The notes beneath the pieces are model-generated. The model searched no databases. It was given only the letters and a program-made list of their open reading frames with translations, and had not been told where the DNA came from. The position numbers and the translations under genes are program-made. Shown here in pieces: positions 9,857-17,601 of a stretch of 64,000 nucleotides of DNA (position 1 is the first letter of the stretch; each line of letters begins with the position of its first letter). Source of the stretch: Wenjunlia vitaminophila DSM 41686 (GTDB taxonomy: Bacteria; Actinomycetota; Actinomycetes; Streptomycetales; Streptomycetaceae); contig NZ_KB904634.1 in NCBI RefSeq assembly GCF_000380165.1, positions 63,131 to 127,130 on the forward strand, in the 5' to 3' direction.

Positions 9857-11286
9857 CGTTCGTCCTCGGTCCCGGCCCGCCCGGCGCGCCGTTTCGCGCT
9901 GAAGGCGTCGTACTCCCGGTCCAGGGTCGTGGCGAGGCGGTCCGGGGAGACCTTGCCGCCGATGACGTCCTGGAGGTTCTTGGAGAGCGTGTCGTAGAAG
10001 GTGGGGGTGGCGTAGTCCAGGTACGGGACCAGCCCGTCGGCGGCGTTGAGCCGCTTCCAGCCGGCGATCATCTGCCCGTCCACGGTGTCGGGGGACACCC
10101 GGTCAGCGGCCCGGCCGGGCACCGCGGGAAGCACCCCGTGCCTGGTCATCACGTCCGCGGCGTGCTCGTTGGTGATGAAGTCCAGGTAGGCCGCCGCCAC
10201 GTCGGGGTGCTTGGTGCCGGTGGTGACCGACCAGGCGAGTCCCTGGCCGCCGGTGGTGACCGGGGGGCCCTCCGCGGTGGCCGGGGGCGGCGGCATGAAG
10301 CCCAGCCGGTCCCTCATCGACTTCTTCAGGTCGGCGAGCAGCCAGGTACCGGTCAGCAGGTAGGCGCCGTCCCCGGAGGCGAACTGCTTGGCGGCGTCGT
10401 CGTAGCCGAGGCCGTTGGCCCCCTCGGCCAGGTAGCCGCGCTTGGTCCAGTCGACGATGGTGGCCGCGGCCCGCCTGGTGGACGCGTTGTCGAAGCCGTC
10501 TCCGCGGCCGAGGACGGTGTCCCGCGCCTGGTCGGCGTCGAACTGGTCCTGGAGCACCCCGAAGGTGTGGATCGCCGGGAACTGGTCCAGGTTGCCGAAC
10601 TGGACGGGCAGCTCGCCCCGCTGCTTGAGCCGGGGCAGGCTCGCGGTGAAGTCCGCCCAGGTCCTCGGGGGCTCCAGCCCGGCGTCGCGCAGGACGTCCT
10701 TGTTGTAGTACAGGCCGATGTACTCGCCGGTCTGGGAGATGCCGTACAGCCGGCCGGTGCCGAAGGTGCTGCCGTCGGCGGAGACCCGGTTGAGGTTGAG
10801 CAGCGTCCCCGGGTAACGGGTGTTCCAGTCGTAGATGCCGGCGTAGGTGTCGAGCGGGAGGATGAGGCCGGCCTGCACGAAGGCCACCATGTCGGGGTAG
10901 CCCTGGTTGGCCTGGACCACGTCCGGGGGGTTGTTGCCCGACAGGGCGAGCTTCAGGGTGGTCTTGAGGTTGTCGAAGCTGCGGACCACCCGTCGTATGC
11001 GCACGTTCGGGTACTTCTCCTGGAACTCGTCGTTGAGTTCCTTGATCGCGCCGTTGGTGCCGCCGCGTATCTCCTGGTCCCACACGGTCAGCGTCACCTT
11101 CCCGGCCCCGGCCGGGTCGGGTATCGCGGTGCTGGCGCCGGGGCCGCCCCGTGTGGCGTTGGAGCCGTCGGTGCCCGGCACACAGGCGGTGGCCAGCAGG
11201 GCGGCGCCGAGGGCGAGTCCGGCCACGGCGCGCGCCCGGCGGAGGGTTCCCCGGCGGGTGGTCCGGGGAGGAGCCGGTATCCGCAT
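9853..11286 (-). CDS. Extracellular sugar-binding lipoprotein (CsnE-like)
   Basis: A 477-residue solute-binding protein of the UgpB/MalE type. An arginine-rich, twin-arginine-like start (PPRTTRRGTLRRARAVAG) and hydrophobic stretch lead to the lipobox LLATAC, so the mature protein is anchored outside the membrane. The body begins GKVTLTVWDQEIRGGTN and contains typical binding-protein features such as NPPDVVQANQGYPDM and LYGISQTGEYIGLYYNKD. The ATG at 11284-11286 is preceded by GGGGGAAGTG on the coding strand. It lies 2 bp after the kinase gene, in the same operon. The sugar is not determined; the neighbouring GH4 and PfkB proteins suggest an amino-sugar or beta-linked oligosaccharide. Confidence 0.92.
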   Translation of the reverse strand: MRIPAPPRTTRRGTLRRARAVAGLALGAALLATACVPGTDGSNATRGGPGASTAIPDPAGAGKVTLTVWDQEIRGGTNGAIKELNDEFQEKYPNVRIRRVVRSFDNLKTTLKLALSGNNPPDVVQANQGYPDMVAFVQAGLILPLDTYAGIYDWNTRYPGTLLNLNRVSADGSTFGTGRLYGISQTGEYIGLYYNKDVLRDAGLEPPRTWADFTASLPRLKQRGELPVQFGNLDQFPAIHTFGVLQDQFDADQARDTVLGRGDGFDNASTRRAAATIVDWTKRGYLAEGANGLGYDDAAKQFASGDGAYLLTGTWLLADLKKSMRDRLGFMPPPPATAEGPPVTTGGQGLAWSVTTGTKHPDVAAAYLDFITNEHAADVMTRHGVLPAVPGRAADRVSPDTVDGQMIAGWKRLNAADGLVPYLDYATPTFYDTLSKNLQDVIGGKVSPDRLATTLDREYDAFSAKRRAGRAGTEDER

Positions 11287-11288
11287 GG

Positions 11289-12392
11289 TCACTTCCCCCT
11301 GAAGCCGACGGTGGGCAGCGCCCGCGGTCGGGGCCAGCAGCGCACCGCACACGGCATCAGGTCGTCGAGGAAGCCGTAGCGCCGGGCCACCTCCACGTCG
11401 CTGGCCCGCCCCCTGGTCCTGGCCAGCGCGGTGGCCTGGCTCCACCACGCCGCCACCTCGGGCCAGCCGGGGGCGGACAGCGAGCCGCCGAAGTGCTGCA
11501 CCGACAGCGCGGCGGTCAGGTTGGCGAAGGCGAGCCGGTGGGCGAGGGGCCAACCGGCGAGGGTCCCGGTGACGAACCCGGCGATGAACACGTCACCGGC
11601 GCCCGTCGGGTCCAACGCCTCCACCTCCAGGCCCGGCACGTCGGCCGTCTCCTGGGTGAGGGAGTCCACCGCGACGGCGCCCCGGGCCCCCCGGGTGACG
11701 ACGGCGACCGGCACCAGGTCGGCCAGGGCACGCACGGCGCGCTCCGGGGTGTCGGTGCGGGTGTAGTGCTGGGCCTCGACCGTGTTGGGCAGGAACGCCT
11801 GGCAGTACGGCAGGTCGGCCAGGGTCGCGGGGTCCCACCGGCCGCTGTCGTCCCAGCCCACGTCGGCGAAGATCTGACTGCCCTGGGCGTGGGCCCGCCG
11901 CACCCACTCGTCCCGCCGACCGGGTTCGAACGCGGCGACGCAGGCCCGGGACCGGGGCGGGAGGCAGTCGTCGCCCAGTGCGGGAGCCGGGTGCTCGTGC
12001 GTCACCATGGTGCGCTCGCCCTCGTAGGCCATGGAGACGGTGACCGGCGAGTGCCAGCCGGGCAGCCGCCACGACGGGGAGAGGTCCACCCCCTCGCTGA
12101 CGGCGAGGCTCTCCCAGCAGTAGTCGCCGTACACGTCGGTGCCGAAGACGGAGGCGAGGGTGGTGTGCAGGCCGAGACGGGCCAGCGCGGTGGCCATGTT
12201 GGCGATGCCGCCGGGGCTGGACCCCATCCCGCGGGCCCAGGACTCGGTGCCGCGCACGGGGGCGTGGTCGAGGCCGGTGAAGATGATGTCGAGGAACACG
12301 GTACCGGTGAGGTAGACGTCGCACTCGGGGTCGCCAGGGGCGCGCAACGCCGCCAGCGGATCGATCGGTTCGGGTGGTTCAGCAGTGCTCAC
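11289..12392 (-). CDS. PfkB/ribokinase-family sugar kinase (CsnK-like)
   Basis: A 367-residue cytoplasmic kinase. The first PfkB signature region is GSSPGGIANMATALARLGLH; the second carries the catalytic base and ATP loop, DPTGAGDVFIAGFVTG. It probably phosphorylates the sugar brought in by the importer that follows 2 bp downstream. In S. coelicolor the csn locus also pairs a PfkB kinase with this transporter type and a GH4 enzyme, but that assignment is from gene content. It is the first gene of the operon and faces a divergent GH4 gene across a 467-bp region. Confidence 0.88.
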   Translation of the reverse strand: MSTAEPPEPIDPLAALRAPGDPECDVYLTGTVFLDIIFTGLDHAPVRGTESWARGMGSSPGGIANMATALARLGLHTTLASVFGTDVYGDYCWESLAVSEGVDLSPSWRLPGWHSPVTVSMAYEGERTMVTHEHPAPALGDDCLPPRSRACVAAFEPGRRDEWVRRAHAQGSQIFADVGWDDSGRWDPATLADLPYCQAFLPNTVEAQHYTRTDTPERAVRALADLVPVAVVTRGARGAVAVDSLTQETADVPGLEVEALDPTGAGDVFIAGFVTGTLAGWPLAHRLAFANLTAALSVQHFGGSLSAPGWPEVAAWWSQATALARTRGRASDVEVARRYGFLDDLMPCAVRCWPRPRALPTVGFRGK

Positions 12393-12859
12393 CGTGTTCC
12401 CTTCCCTGTGGCGCTGAGGAGTTCCCCAGTGTGCTGGACGTGTGCTTGGCGCACGCTTGACGGGACGTTGCCGCGCGCGGGGCCGCCCGGAGGAGCCGAA
12501 TCTCCCGCGTCACCGGGGTCTTGGTGCGCACCTTGCACGCCGGACGGTCCGATTGCAAGGGGATGATCACTCCCGCGGGCGTCGCCCGGCGGAAATGCGG
12601 GCGCCCTCCTCCCCGAGCGGGCTCAGGAACGAGGTCGCGCCTGGCGTGCCGGTGCCGCCGGCGCCGTCCGGGGCAGTGTGCGGATGCGCTCCCACCGCCG
12701 TCCCGAAGGGCCGCGCACCGTGCAAGATCAGAGGTAGATTGCGCGCATGTGGTCACGCGTCGGCCGCGTCCGCGACGTCCGTTGCCCATCGCCCCGCCGT
12801 CGGGCGGTGACACGCGCGTCCGGTGCCGGGCGGCGCCGAGGTGGGGAGGTGAGGACCGG
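12393..12859. promoter_or_regulatory. Divergent control region of kinase-transporter operon and GH4 gene
   Basis: This 467-bp gene-free stretch must hold the promoters of both divergent units. The clearest element is an inverted repeat, CCTTGCA (12531-12537) and TGCAAGG (12554-12560), with a 16-bp spacer, a plausible operator. An in-frame upstream extension of the GH4 frame to 12521 has no family-like sequence and is not counted as coding. Confidence 0.5.
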
Positions 12860-14221
12860 ATGAGGTTGACGGTGCTGGGCGGAGGCGGGTTCCGGGTGCC
12901 GCTGGTGTACCGGGCGCTGCTCGACGACGCCGGGGACGACGGTTCCGGGGCGCGGGCGGGGCGGTGCACCGAGGTGGTGCTGTACGACACCGACCGGCGG
13001 CGTCTCGACGCGATCGGCGCGGTGCTCGCCGAGCAGGCCAGGGGCCGCGGGGCCGCGCCGGCGGTGCGCGCCACCACCGACCTCGACGACGCGCTGCGGG
13101 GGGCCGACTTCGTCTTCTCCGCGATCCGGGTCGGGGGCCTCGCCGGCCGCACCCGCGACGAGCGGGTTCCACTGAACGAGGGCGTGCTGGGTCAGGAGAC
13201 GGTCGGCGCCGGGGGCGTGCTGTACGGGCTGCGCACCCTGCCGGTGGCGATCCGGATCGCCGAGCGCGTGGCCACGGTGGCACCGGACGCCTGGGTCATC
13301 AACTTCACCAACCCGGCGGGCATGGTCACCGAGGCGATGCGGCGGGTGCTCGGCGAGCGCGTGATCGGCATCTGTGACTCCCCCGTGGGGCTGTGCCGCC
13401 GCGCCGCGCGGGCGCTGGGGGTGGACCCGGACCTGGCGGAGTACGACTACGTGGGCCTCAACCACCTGGGCTGGCTGCGGGCGCTGGTCGTGGACGGACG
13501 CGACCACCTGCCGAGGCTGCTGGACGACCCGGCGGCCCTGGAGTCGTTCGAAGAGGGCAAGCTGTTCGGCGCGACCTGGCTGCGGGCCCTGCGTGCGCTG
13601 CCCAACGAGTACCTGCACTACTACTACTTCAACCGCGAGGCGGTGCGGGCCGTGCTCCAGGCACCGGCCACCCGGGGGGAGTTCCTCCACCAGCAGCAGG
13701 AGGGGTTCTACGCCGAGGTGGGCTCGGGCCGGGGCGGGGCGCTGGAGGCCTGGGAACGCACCCGGTCGGAGCGCGAGGCGACGTACATGGCGGAGAACCG
13801 CAGCGCGACCGGCGACTGGGAGCGGGACTCCTGCGACCTGGACGGCGGGGGCTACGAACGGATCGCCCTGGCGCTGATGCGGGCCATCGCCCACAACGAA
13901 CGGACCACGCTGATCCTGAACGTGCCCAACCGCAGCGCCGTTCCCGGCCTGGACGCGGACGCCGTGGTGGAGGTGCCGTGCCTGGTGACCGCGGGCGGGG
14001 CGCGTCCGCTCGCCACCGGGCCCGTCGCCGCGGACCAACTCGGCCTGATGCTGAGCGTCAAGGCGGTGGAGCGGGCCACCATCGAGGCCGCGCTCACCGG
14101 CTGCCGGGCCGCGGCGCTGCGCGCCCTGGCGCTGCACCCGCTGGTGGACTCGGTCCGGGTGGCCGAGCGGCTGCTCGCCGCCTCCGGACTCGCCCCGGAG
14201 CTCTCCGACCACGTGGGGTGA
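12860..14221 (+). CDS. Family 4 glycoside hydrolase, 6-phospho-beta-glucosidase type (CsnH-like)
   Basis: A 453-residue NAD- and metal-dependent glycosidase. The N-terminal dinucleotide fold is VLGGGGFRVPLVYRALL; family marks are NFTNPAGMVTEAM, GICDSPVGLC (metal-binding Cys) and GLNHLGW (metal-binding His). GH4 enzymes cleave by an oxidation-elimination route and many act on phosphorylated disaccharides. Here the importer is ABC type and does not phosphorylate its cargo, so either the divergent PfkB kinase supplies the phosphate or the substrate is unphosphorylated. The ATG at 12860 has a strong GGGGAGGTGAGG upstream. Confidence 0.9.
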   Translation: MRLTVLGGGGFRVPLVYRALLDDAGDDGSGARAGRCTEVVLYDTDRRRLDAIGAVLAEQARGRGAAPAVRATTDLDDALRGADFVFSAIRVGGLAGRTRDERVPLNEGVLGQETVGAGGVLYGLRTLPVAIRIAERVATVAPDAWVINFTNPAGMVTEAMRRVLGERVIGICDSPVGLCRRAARALGVDPDLAEYDYVGLNHLGWLRALVVDGRDHLPRLLDDPAALESFEEGKLFGATWLRALRALPNEYLHYYYFNREAVRAVLQAPATRGEFLHQQQEGFYAEVGSGRGGALEAWERTRSEREATYMAENRSATGDWERDSCDLDGGGYERIALALMRAIAHNERTTLILNVPNRSAVPGLDADAVVEVPCLVTAGGARPLATGPVAADQLGLMLSVKAVERATIEAALTGCRAAALRALALHPLVDSVRVAERLLAASGLAPELSDHVG

Positions 14222-14239
14222 CCGCGCCCCGGCGCGCCG

Positions 14240-14284
14240 AACCGGGGACTCCCGTCGCCCGACCGTCCGGGTGCGTCCCCGGTT
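14240..14284. terminator. Inverted repeat between convergent GH4 and hemerythrin genes
   Basis: AACCGGGGAC (14240-14249) pairs with GTCCCCGGTT (14275-14284) over 10 bp; the 25-base loop holds a smaller GC stem. It lies between two converging genes. Confidence 0.5.
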
Positions 14285-14327
14285 CCCGGGAGGACGTGGC
14301 CGTGAGCCGGCCGCGTCCCCGGACGGA

Positions 14328-14900
14328 TCAGCCCTTGCGGCGTTCCATCACCTTGCGCACGGTGTCGCGGGTGCGGTCCATCACCGAGGCGAAGGGACCC
14401 ATGGCCATGTTCTTGGCCGCGCCCTCCGCACCGGGGTGCGGATGGGTCGGCGCGGTCGCCTCGGCGGCCCTGACCGCCTTGGCCATCATCGCGAGCCGTT
14501 TCGGCTCGGTGTGCGCCCGCAGCTCCTCGAACTCGTACCTCTCCTCGGCGTCGGCGTGCGCGAGCACCGCGTCCCGCAGCCTCCTGAACATCGCCATGAA
14601 CTCCGGCTCGTCCGGGTTCATGTTCTCCAGGTCACGCAGGAGCCGCTTGGCCTCCCGCTCCTCCTCGAGCCGGTGGTTGACGACCTGCTTGCCCTGGTCG
14701 AACGCCCTGCGGGCCGCCGGGTGCACCACCTCCTCCTCCGCGGTCTCGTGCACGGCCAGCAGTCGCACCAGCTCACCGAAGCGCTCCCGGCGCTCCTGGC
14801 CGCTCGCCGTCTCCACCCGGGTGAACTGCTCGCGGATCTGCTGGTGCTGGTCCTTCAACAACGCCACGACGTCCTCGACGTCGCTGTGTGTCTGAGCCAT
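14328..14900 (-). CDS. Hemerythrin HHE-domain protein
   Basis: A 190-residue, highly charged, helical cytoplasmic protein. Histidines spaced as in HHE cation-binding domains are seen (DQHQQIREQF, AVHETAEEEVVHPAA, VNHRLEEE, LAHADAEERYEF) and would hold a di-iron centre that binds oxygen, NO or iron. The coding-strand GGAG before ATG 14898-14900 fixes the start. It ends in a basic tail (MDRTRDTVRKVMERRKG). Such proteins are common in actinomycete stress responses; the exact role is unknown. Confidence 0.9.
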   Translation of the reverse strand: MAQTHSDVEDVVALLKDQHQQIREQFTRVETASGQERRERFGELVRLLAVHETAEEEVVHPAARRAFDQGKQVVNHRLEEEREAKRLLRDLENMNPDEPEFMAMFRRLRDAVLAHADAEERYEFEELRAHTEPKRLAMMAKAVRAAEATAPTHPHPGAEGAAKNMAMGPFASVMDRTRDTVRKVMERRKG

Positions 14901-15213
14901 CGGTACTCCATTCGTGTGTTGGTTCCCGCTGGCGAAGACCTCCAGGTACCCCGAATCGGGTGGAACAGTGCTCCTCGCGACCATTCCGCCGTCCGGAACC
15001 ACGCACGCTCCCGTGGGTAGGGCCGGCAGCAGCCGCGGGCGCCCGCCGGGCGCCGGGAAACACGCTTTAATGGGTCAGTCAAACAAATTAACGATGGTCT
15101 CGGACGAGGCAAGCGAGGATGCCCTCAACAGAAGGGTTTCTGCGTCGAGTTGAGGGGAACCTTCCCCTCGGTTAATGAGTCCTAAGTAGCCAAAACAGCG
15201 CTACTCTGGGCCC
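14901..15213. promoter_or_regulatory. Divergent intergenic region, AT-richer than surroundings
   Basis: This 313-bp gap lies between the divergent hemerythrin and fusion-regulator genes. It includes a noticeably AT-rich stretch (about 15063-15100). On the minus strand GGGTAC lies upstream of the hemerythrin gene and could be a SigB-like -10, but a matching -35 at the right distance was not found. On the plus strand TACTCT at 15202-15207 precedes ATG 15214 by 6 bases, which would make that gene leaderless. Confidence 0.4.
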
Positions 15214-16341
15214 ATGACCGCCCACCCGCCGCCGAAGGGGTCCCTGGTCCTCACCGAGAGCGAACGGGTCACCCTGAGTTCCTGGGCCGCGAGTGCCGAC
15301 GGCGTGCTGAGCCTGCGCAGCCGCATCGTGCTCTGCTGCGCCGACGGCCTGAGCGCCAAGGCAGTCGCCGCCCGGCTCGAGGTGAGCCCGGCCACCGTCA
15401 GCAAGTGGCGCGGCCGGTTCCTGGAACGCGGCATGGACGGGCTCGCCGACGCCCCGCGCCCCGGGCGTCCGCGCAGCCCGGCACGCCCGGAGGCGGAGCG
15501 GCTCGTCGCCGCGGCCCTGGCCGACGCCAGGCGGGGGGTGCCCGTCCCGTCCACCCGGTCGCTGGCCAAGGCGGTGGGCCTGTCGCAGTCCACCGTCGCC
15601 CGGATCTGGCAGGAGCGGCAGCGGGCGGAGGGCGGGCCCGTCATCGGCGGCGCGGGCGGAGGGCGGGCCCGGGCGCGGGACGAGCCGCCACAGCGCCGGC
15701 TGCTCTCCGACCGGGTCTACGAGTTCCTGCGGCGCGGCATCGTCAGCGGTGAACTCGTCCCCGGCCAGCGCCTCGTCGAGTCGGAGATCGCACGCCAGTT
15801 GGGCACCAGTCAGGCCCCCGCCCGCGAGGCGATCAAGCGGCTGGCCCACGAGGGGCTGGTCAGGTCCGTCTCCCACCGCGGCAACTACGTCGCGGAGATC
15901 ACCGAGGAGCAGGCCCGGGAGGTCAGGGAGGTGCGGGCGCTGCTCGAGGAGTACGCCATCAGGGCCGCGGCGTCCCGGATCACCACCGAGGCGCTGCGGC
16001 TGCTCGCCGAGGACGTGGACGCCATGCGCCGGGCGGCCGACCGCGCCGACATCTCCGACTTCCAGGACGCCGACACCTCCTTCCACCGCCGGGTCTGCGC
16101 CGCCAGCGGCAACTCCTTCCTCGCCCGGCTCTGGCGGACCATCGAGCCGAGCCTGTCCGGGCCGCACCTGACGGAGGGTCCGCCGCACACCGGGGGGTGG
16201 CGGAAGATCGCCGAACACCACGCCGACCTGTTGACCGCCCTGGCGACCGGCGACCCGGACGCGGCTGCCGAGCTGCTCCTCACGGACGCGGGCACGGCGG
16301 CCACCGCCGGGGCGCACACGGACGTGCCCGGCGGCGACTGA
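15214..16341 (+). CDS. Fusion regulator: IS630-like HTH domain plus GntR/FadR-type regulator (FCD)
   Basis: A 375-residue protein with two DNA-binding units. Residues about 10-130 resemble the N-terminal helix-turn-helix pair of IS630-type transposases (LSAKAVAARLEVSPATVSKW, then SLAKAVGLSQSTVARIWQER). A basic Gly/Arg linker follows. Residues about 165-225 are a GntR winged helix (GIVSGELVPGQRLVESEIAR) and 235-365 an FCD ligand domain with spaced metal-binding residues (DADTSFHR, AEHHADLL). A plain FadR-like regulator has about 230 residues, so the N-terminus is an addition. It converges on the anhydroMurNAc kinase and transporter genes, which it may control (inference). ATG 15214 sits 6 bp after TACTCT, so the transcript may be leaderless. 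Confidence 0.85.
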   Translation: MTAHPPPKGSLVLTESERVTLSSWAASADGVLSLRSRIVLCCADGLSAKAVAARLEVSPATVSKWRGRFLERGMDGLADAPRPGRPRSPARPEAERLVAAALADARRGVPVPSTRSLAKAVGLSQSTVARIWQERQRAEGGPVIGGAGGGRARARDEPPQRRLLSDRVYEFLRRGIVSGELVPGQRLVESEIARQLGTSQAPAREAIKRLAHEGLVRSVSHRGNYVAEITEEQAREVREVRALLEEYAIRAAASRITTEALRLLAEDVDAMRRAADRADISDFQDADTSFHRRVCAASGNSFLARLWRTIEPSLSGPHLTEGPPHTGGWRKIAEHHADLLTALATGDPDAAAELLLTDAGTAATAGAHTDVPGGD

Positions 16342-16395
16342 CCGCCCGGGCCGCGCAGACCGTGTCCCCCCTTCCCGTCCGCCCCTCCCGTCCAC

Positions 16396-17601
16396 TCAGC
16401 GGTGTTGGGCCCCGGAGGGCGGGGCCCCGGAGGGCGGCGCGACGAAGGCCAGCCGTTCGGGTACCGGCACCGGCGGGGGCAGGCGCAGCCGGTGCCGCCC
16501 CGGAGTGATGGACCCCAGCACCGACGGGCCCCGGGCCCCGGTGCAGCCCGGCTCCGTGCCGGCGAGTCCGTGCAGGGTGAGCCAGCCGAGCACCGCGAAC
16601 GCGTGGGCCTCCTTGTCCGCGGCGGGCAGGCCGAGGTCGTCCGAGACGCGCAACGGCACCTCGCCCAGGGCCGCGCGGAGCCGGGCCATCAGGGTGGGGT
16701 TGCGGACGCCGCCGCCGGAGGCGATCACCTCGGTGGCCCCGTGGGACCGCACCGCCTCGGCGACGGTGCGCGCGGTCAGCTCGGTGACCGTGGCGACGAC
16801 GTCCCGGCCCGCCAGCGGACCGAGGCCCTCGAGCGCGGCCCTGAGGTACGCCCCGTTGAACAGCTCCTTGCCGGTCGTCTTCGGGGGTGACAGGGCGTAG
16901 TACGGCTCGTCCAGGAGCCGGCGGAGCAGCACCGGGTGCACGACGCCCGCGGCGGCGATCCGCCCGTCCCTGTCGTGGTCGAGCCGACCGCCCGTCAGGT
17001 GGGTGACGGCGGCGTCGATCAGGGCGTTGGCGGGGCCGGTGTCGAACGCGCTGGGCCCGGCGGGGCCGCGCGGCACCGTGACGTTGGCGATGCCGCCGAG
17101 GTTGAGCGCGACGGGGACGCCGGGCCGGCCGCGCAGCCAGAGCAGGTCCACCAGGCCCACCAGGGGCGCGCCCTGTCCCCCCGCGGCGACGTCCCTAGCC
17201 CGCAGGTCCGAGACGACGGGGCAACCGGTGCGTTCGGCGATCCACGCCGGCTGGCCGAGTTGCAGCGTCCCGCGCACCAGGCCGTCCTGTACCCAGTGGT
17301 ACACCGTCTGGCCGTGGGAGACCACCAGGTCGGCCCGCCCGCCGCACAGTTCCCGGTTGGCCCGGTCCGCCACCGCCGCGAAGGCCTGTCCGATCCGGGT
17401 GTCCAGCGCGCACACCTGCCGCATCGTGGTGGCGGCCGGGGGGAGCGCCGCCGCCAACTCGTCCCTCAGGTCTGCCGGGTAGCCGGAGCCGATCCGGCCC
17501 AGTGGGGTCAACAGTAGCGTCCTGCCGTCGGGCACCAGTTCTGCGGCGGCGGCGTCCACCGCGTCGTGGGAGGTGCCGGAGAGCACCCCGATCACCCGCA
17601 T
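16396..17601 (-). CDS. anmK: Anhydro-N-acetylmuramic acid kinase
   Basis: A 401-residue kinase that opens 1,6-anhydroMurNAc and phosphorylates it to MurNAc-6-phosphate during cell-wall recycling. Seen: the N-terminal nucleotide loop GVLSGTSHDAVDAA, the active-site region AFDTGPANALID with the catalytic Asp, and the second phosphate loop VIASGGGVRNPTLM. Length is near the family's usual 370-400; the last 40 residues are a proline-rich extension with a repeated PPSGA. Its start overlaps the end of the MHS transporter gene by 10 bp, so the two are one operon, which suggests that the transporter brings in a cell-wall sugar or a related compound. Confidence 0.92.
   Translation of the reverse strand: MRVIGVLSGTSHDAVDAAAAELVPDGRTLLLTPLGRIGSGYPADLRDELAAALPPAATTMRQVCALDTRIGQAFAAVADRANRELCGGRADLVVSHGQTVYHWVQDGLVRGTLQLGQPAWIAERTGCPVVSDLRARDVAAGGQGAPLVGLVDLLWLRGRPGVPVALNLGGIANVTVPRGPAGPSAFDTGPANALIDAAVTHLTGGRLDHDRDGRIAAAGVVHPVLLRRLLDEPYYALSPPKTTGKELFNGAYLRAALEGLGPLAGRDVVATVTELTARTVAEAVRSHGATEVIASGGGVRNPTLMARLRAALGEVPLRVSDDLGLPAADKEAHAFAVLGWLTLHGLAGTEPGCTGARGPSVLGSITPGRHRLRLPPPVPVPERLAFVAPPSGAPPSGAQHR

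Noticed and set aside
12521-12859. Upstream extension of the GH4 gene
   Set aside because: The added residues are Arg/Pro-rich without family match. The ATG at 12860 has a strong ribosome site and starts the NAD-binding fold.
14941-14990. SigB promoter for the hemerythrin gene
   Set aside because: GGGTAC is present on the minus strand, but no GNNT box lies at 14-16 bases.
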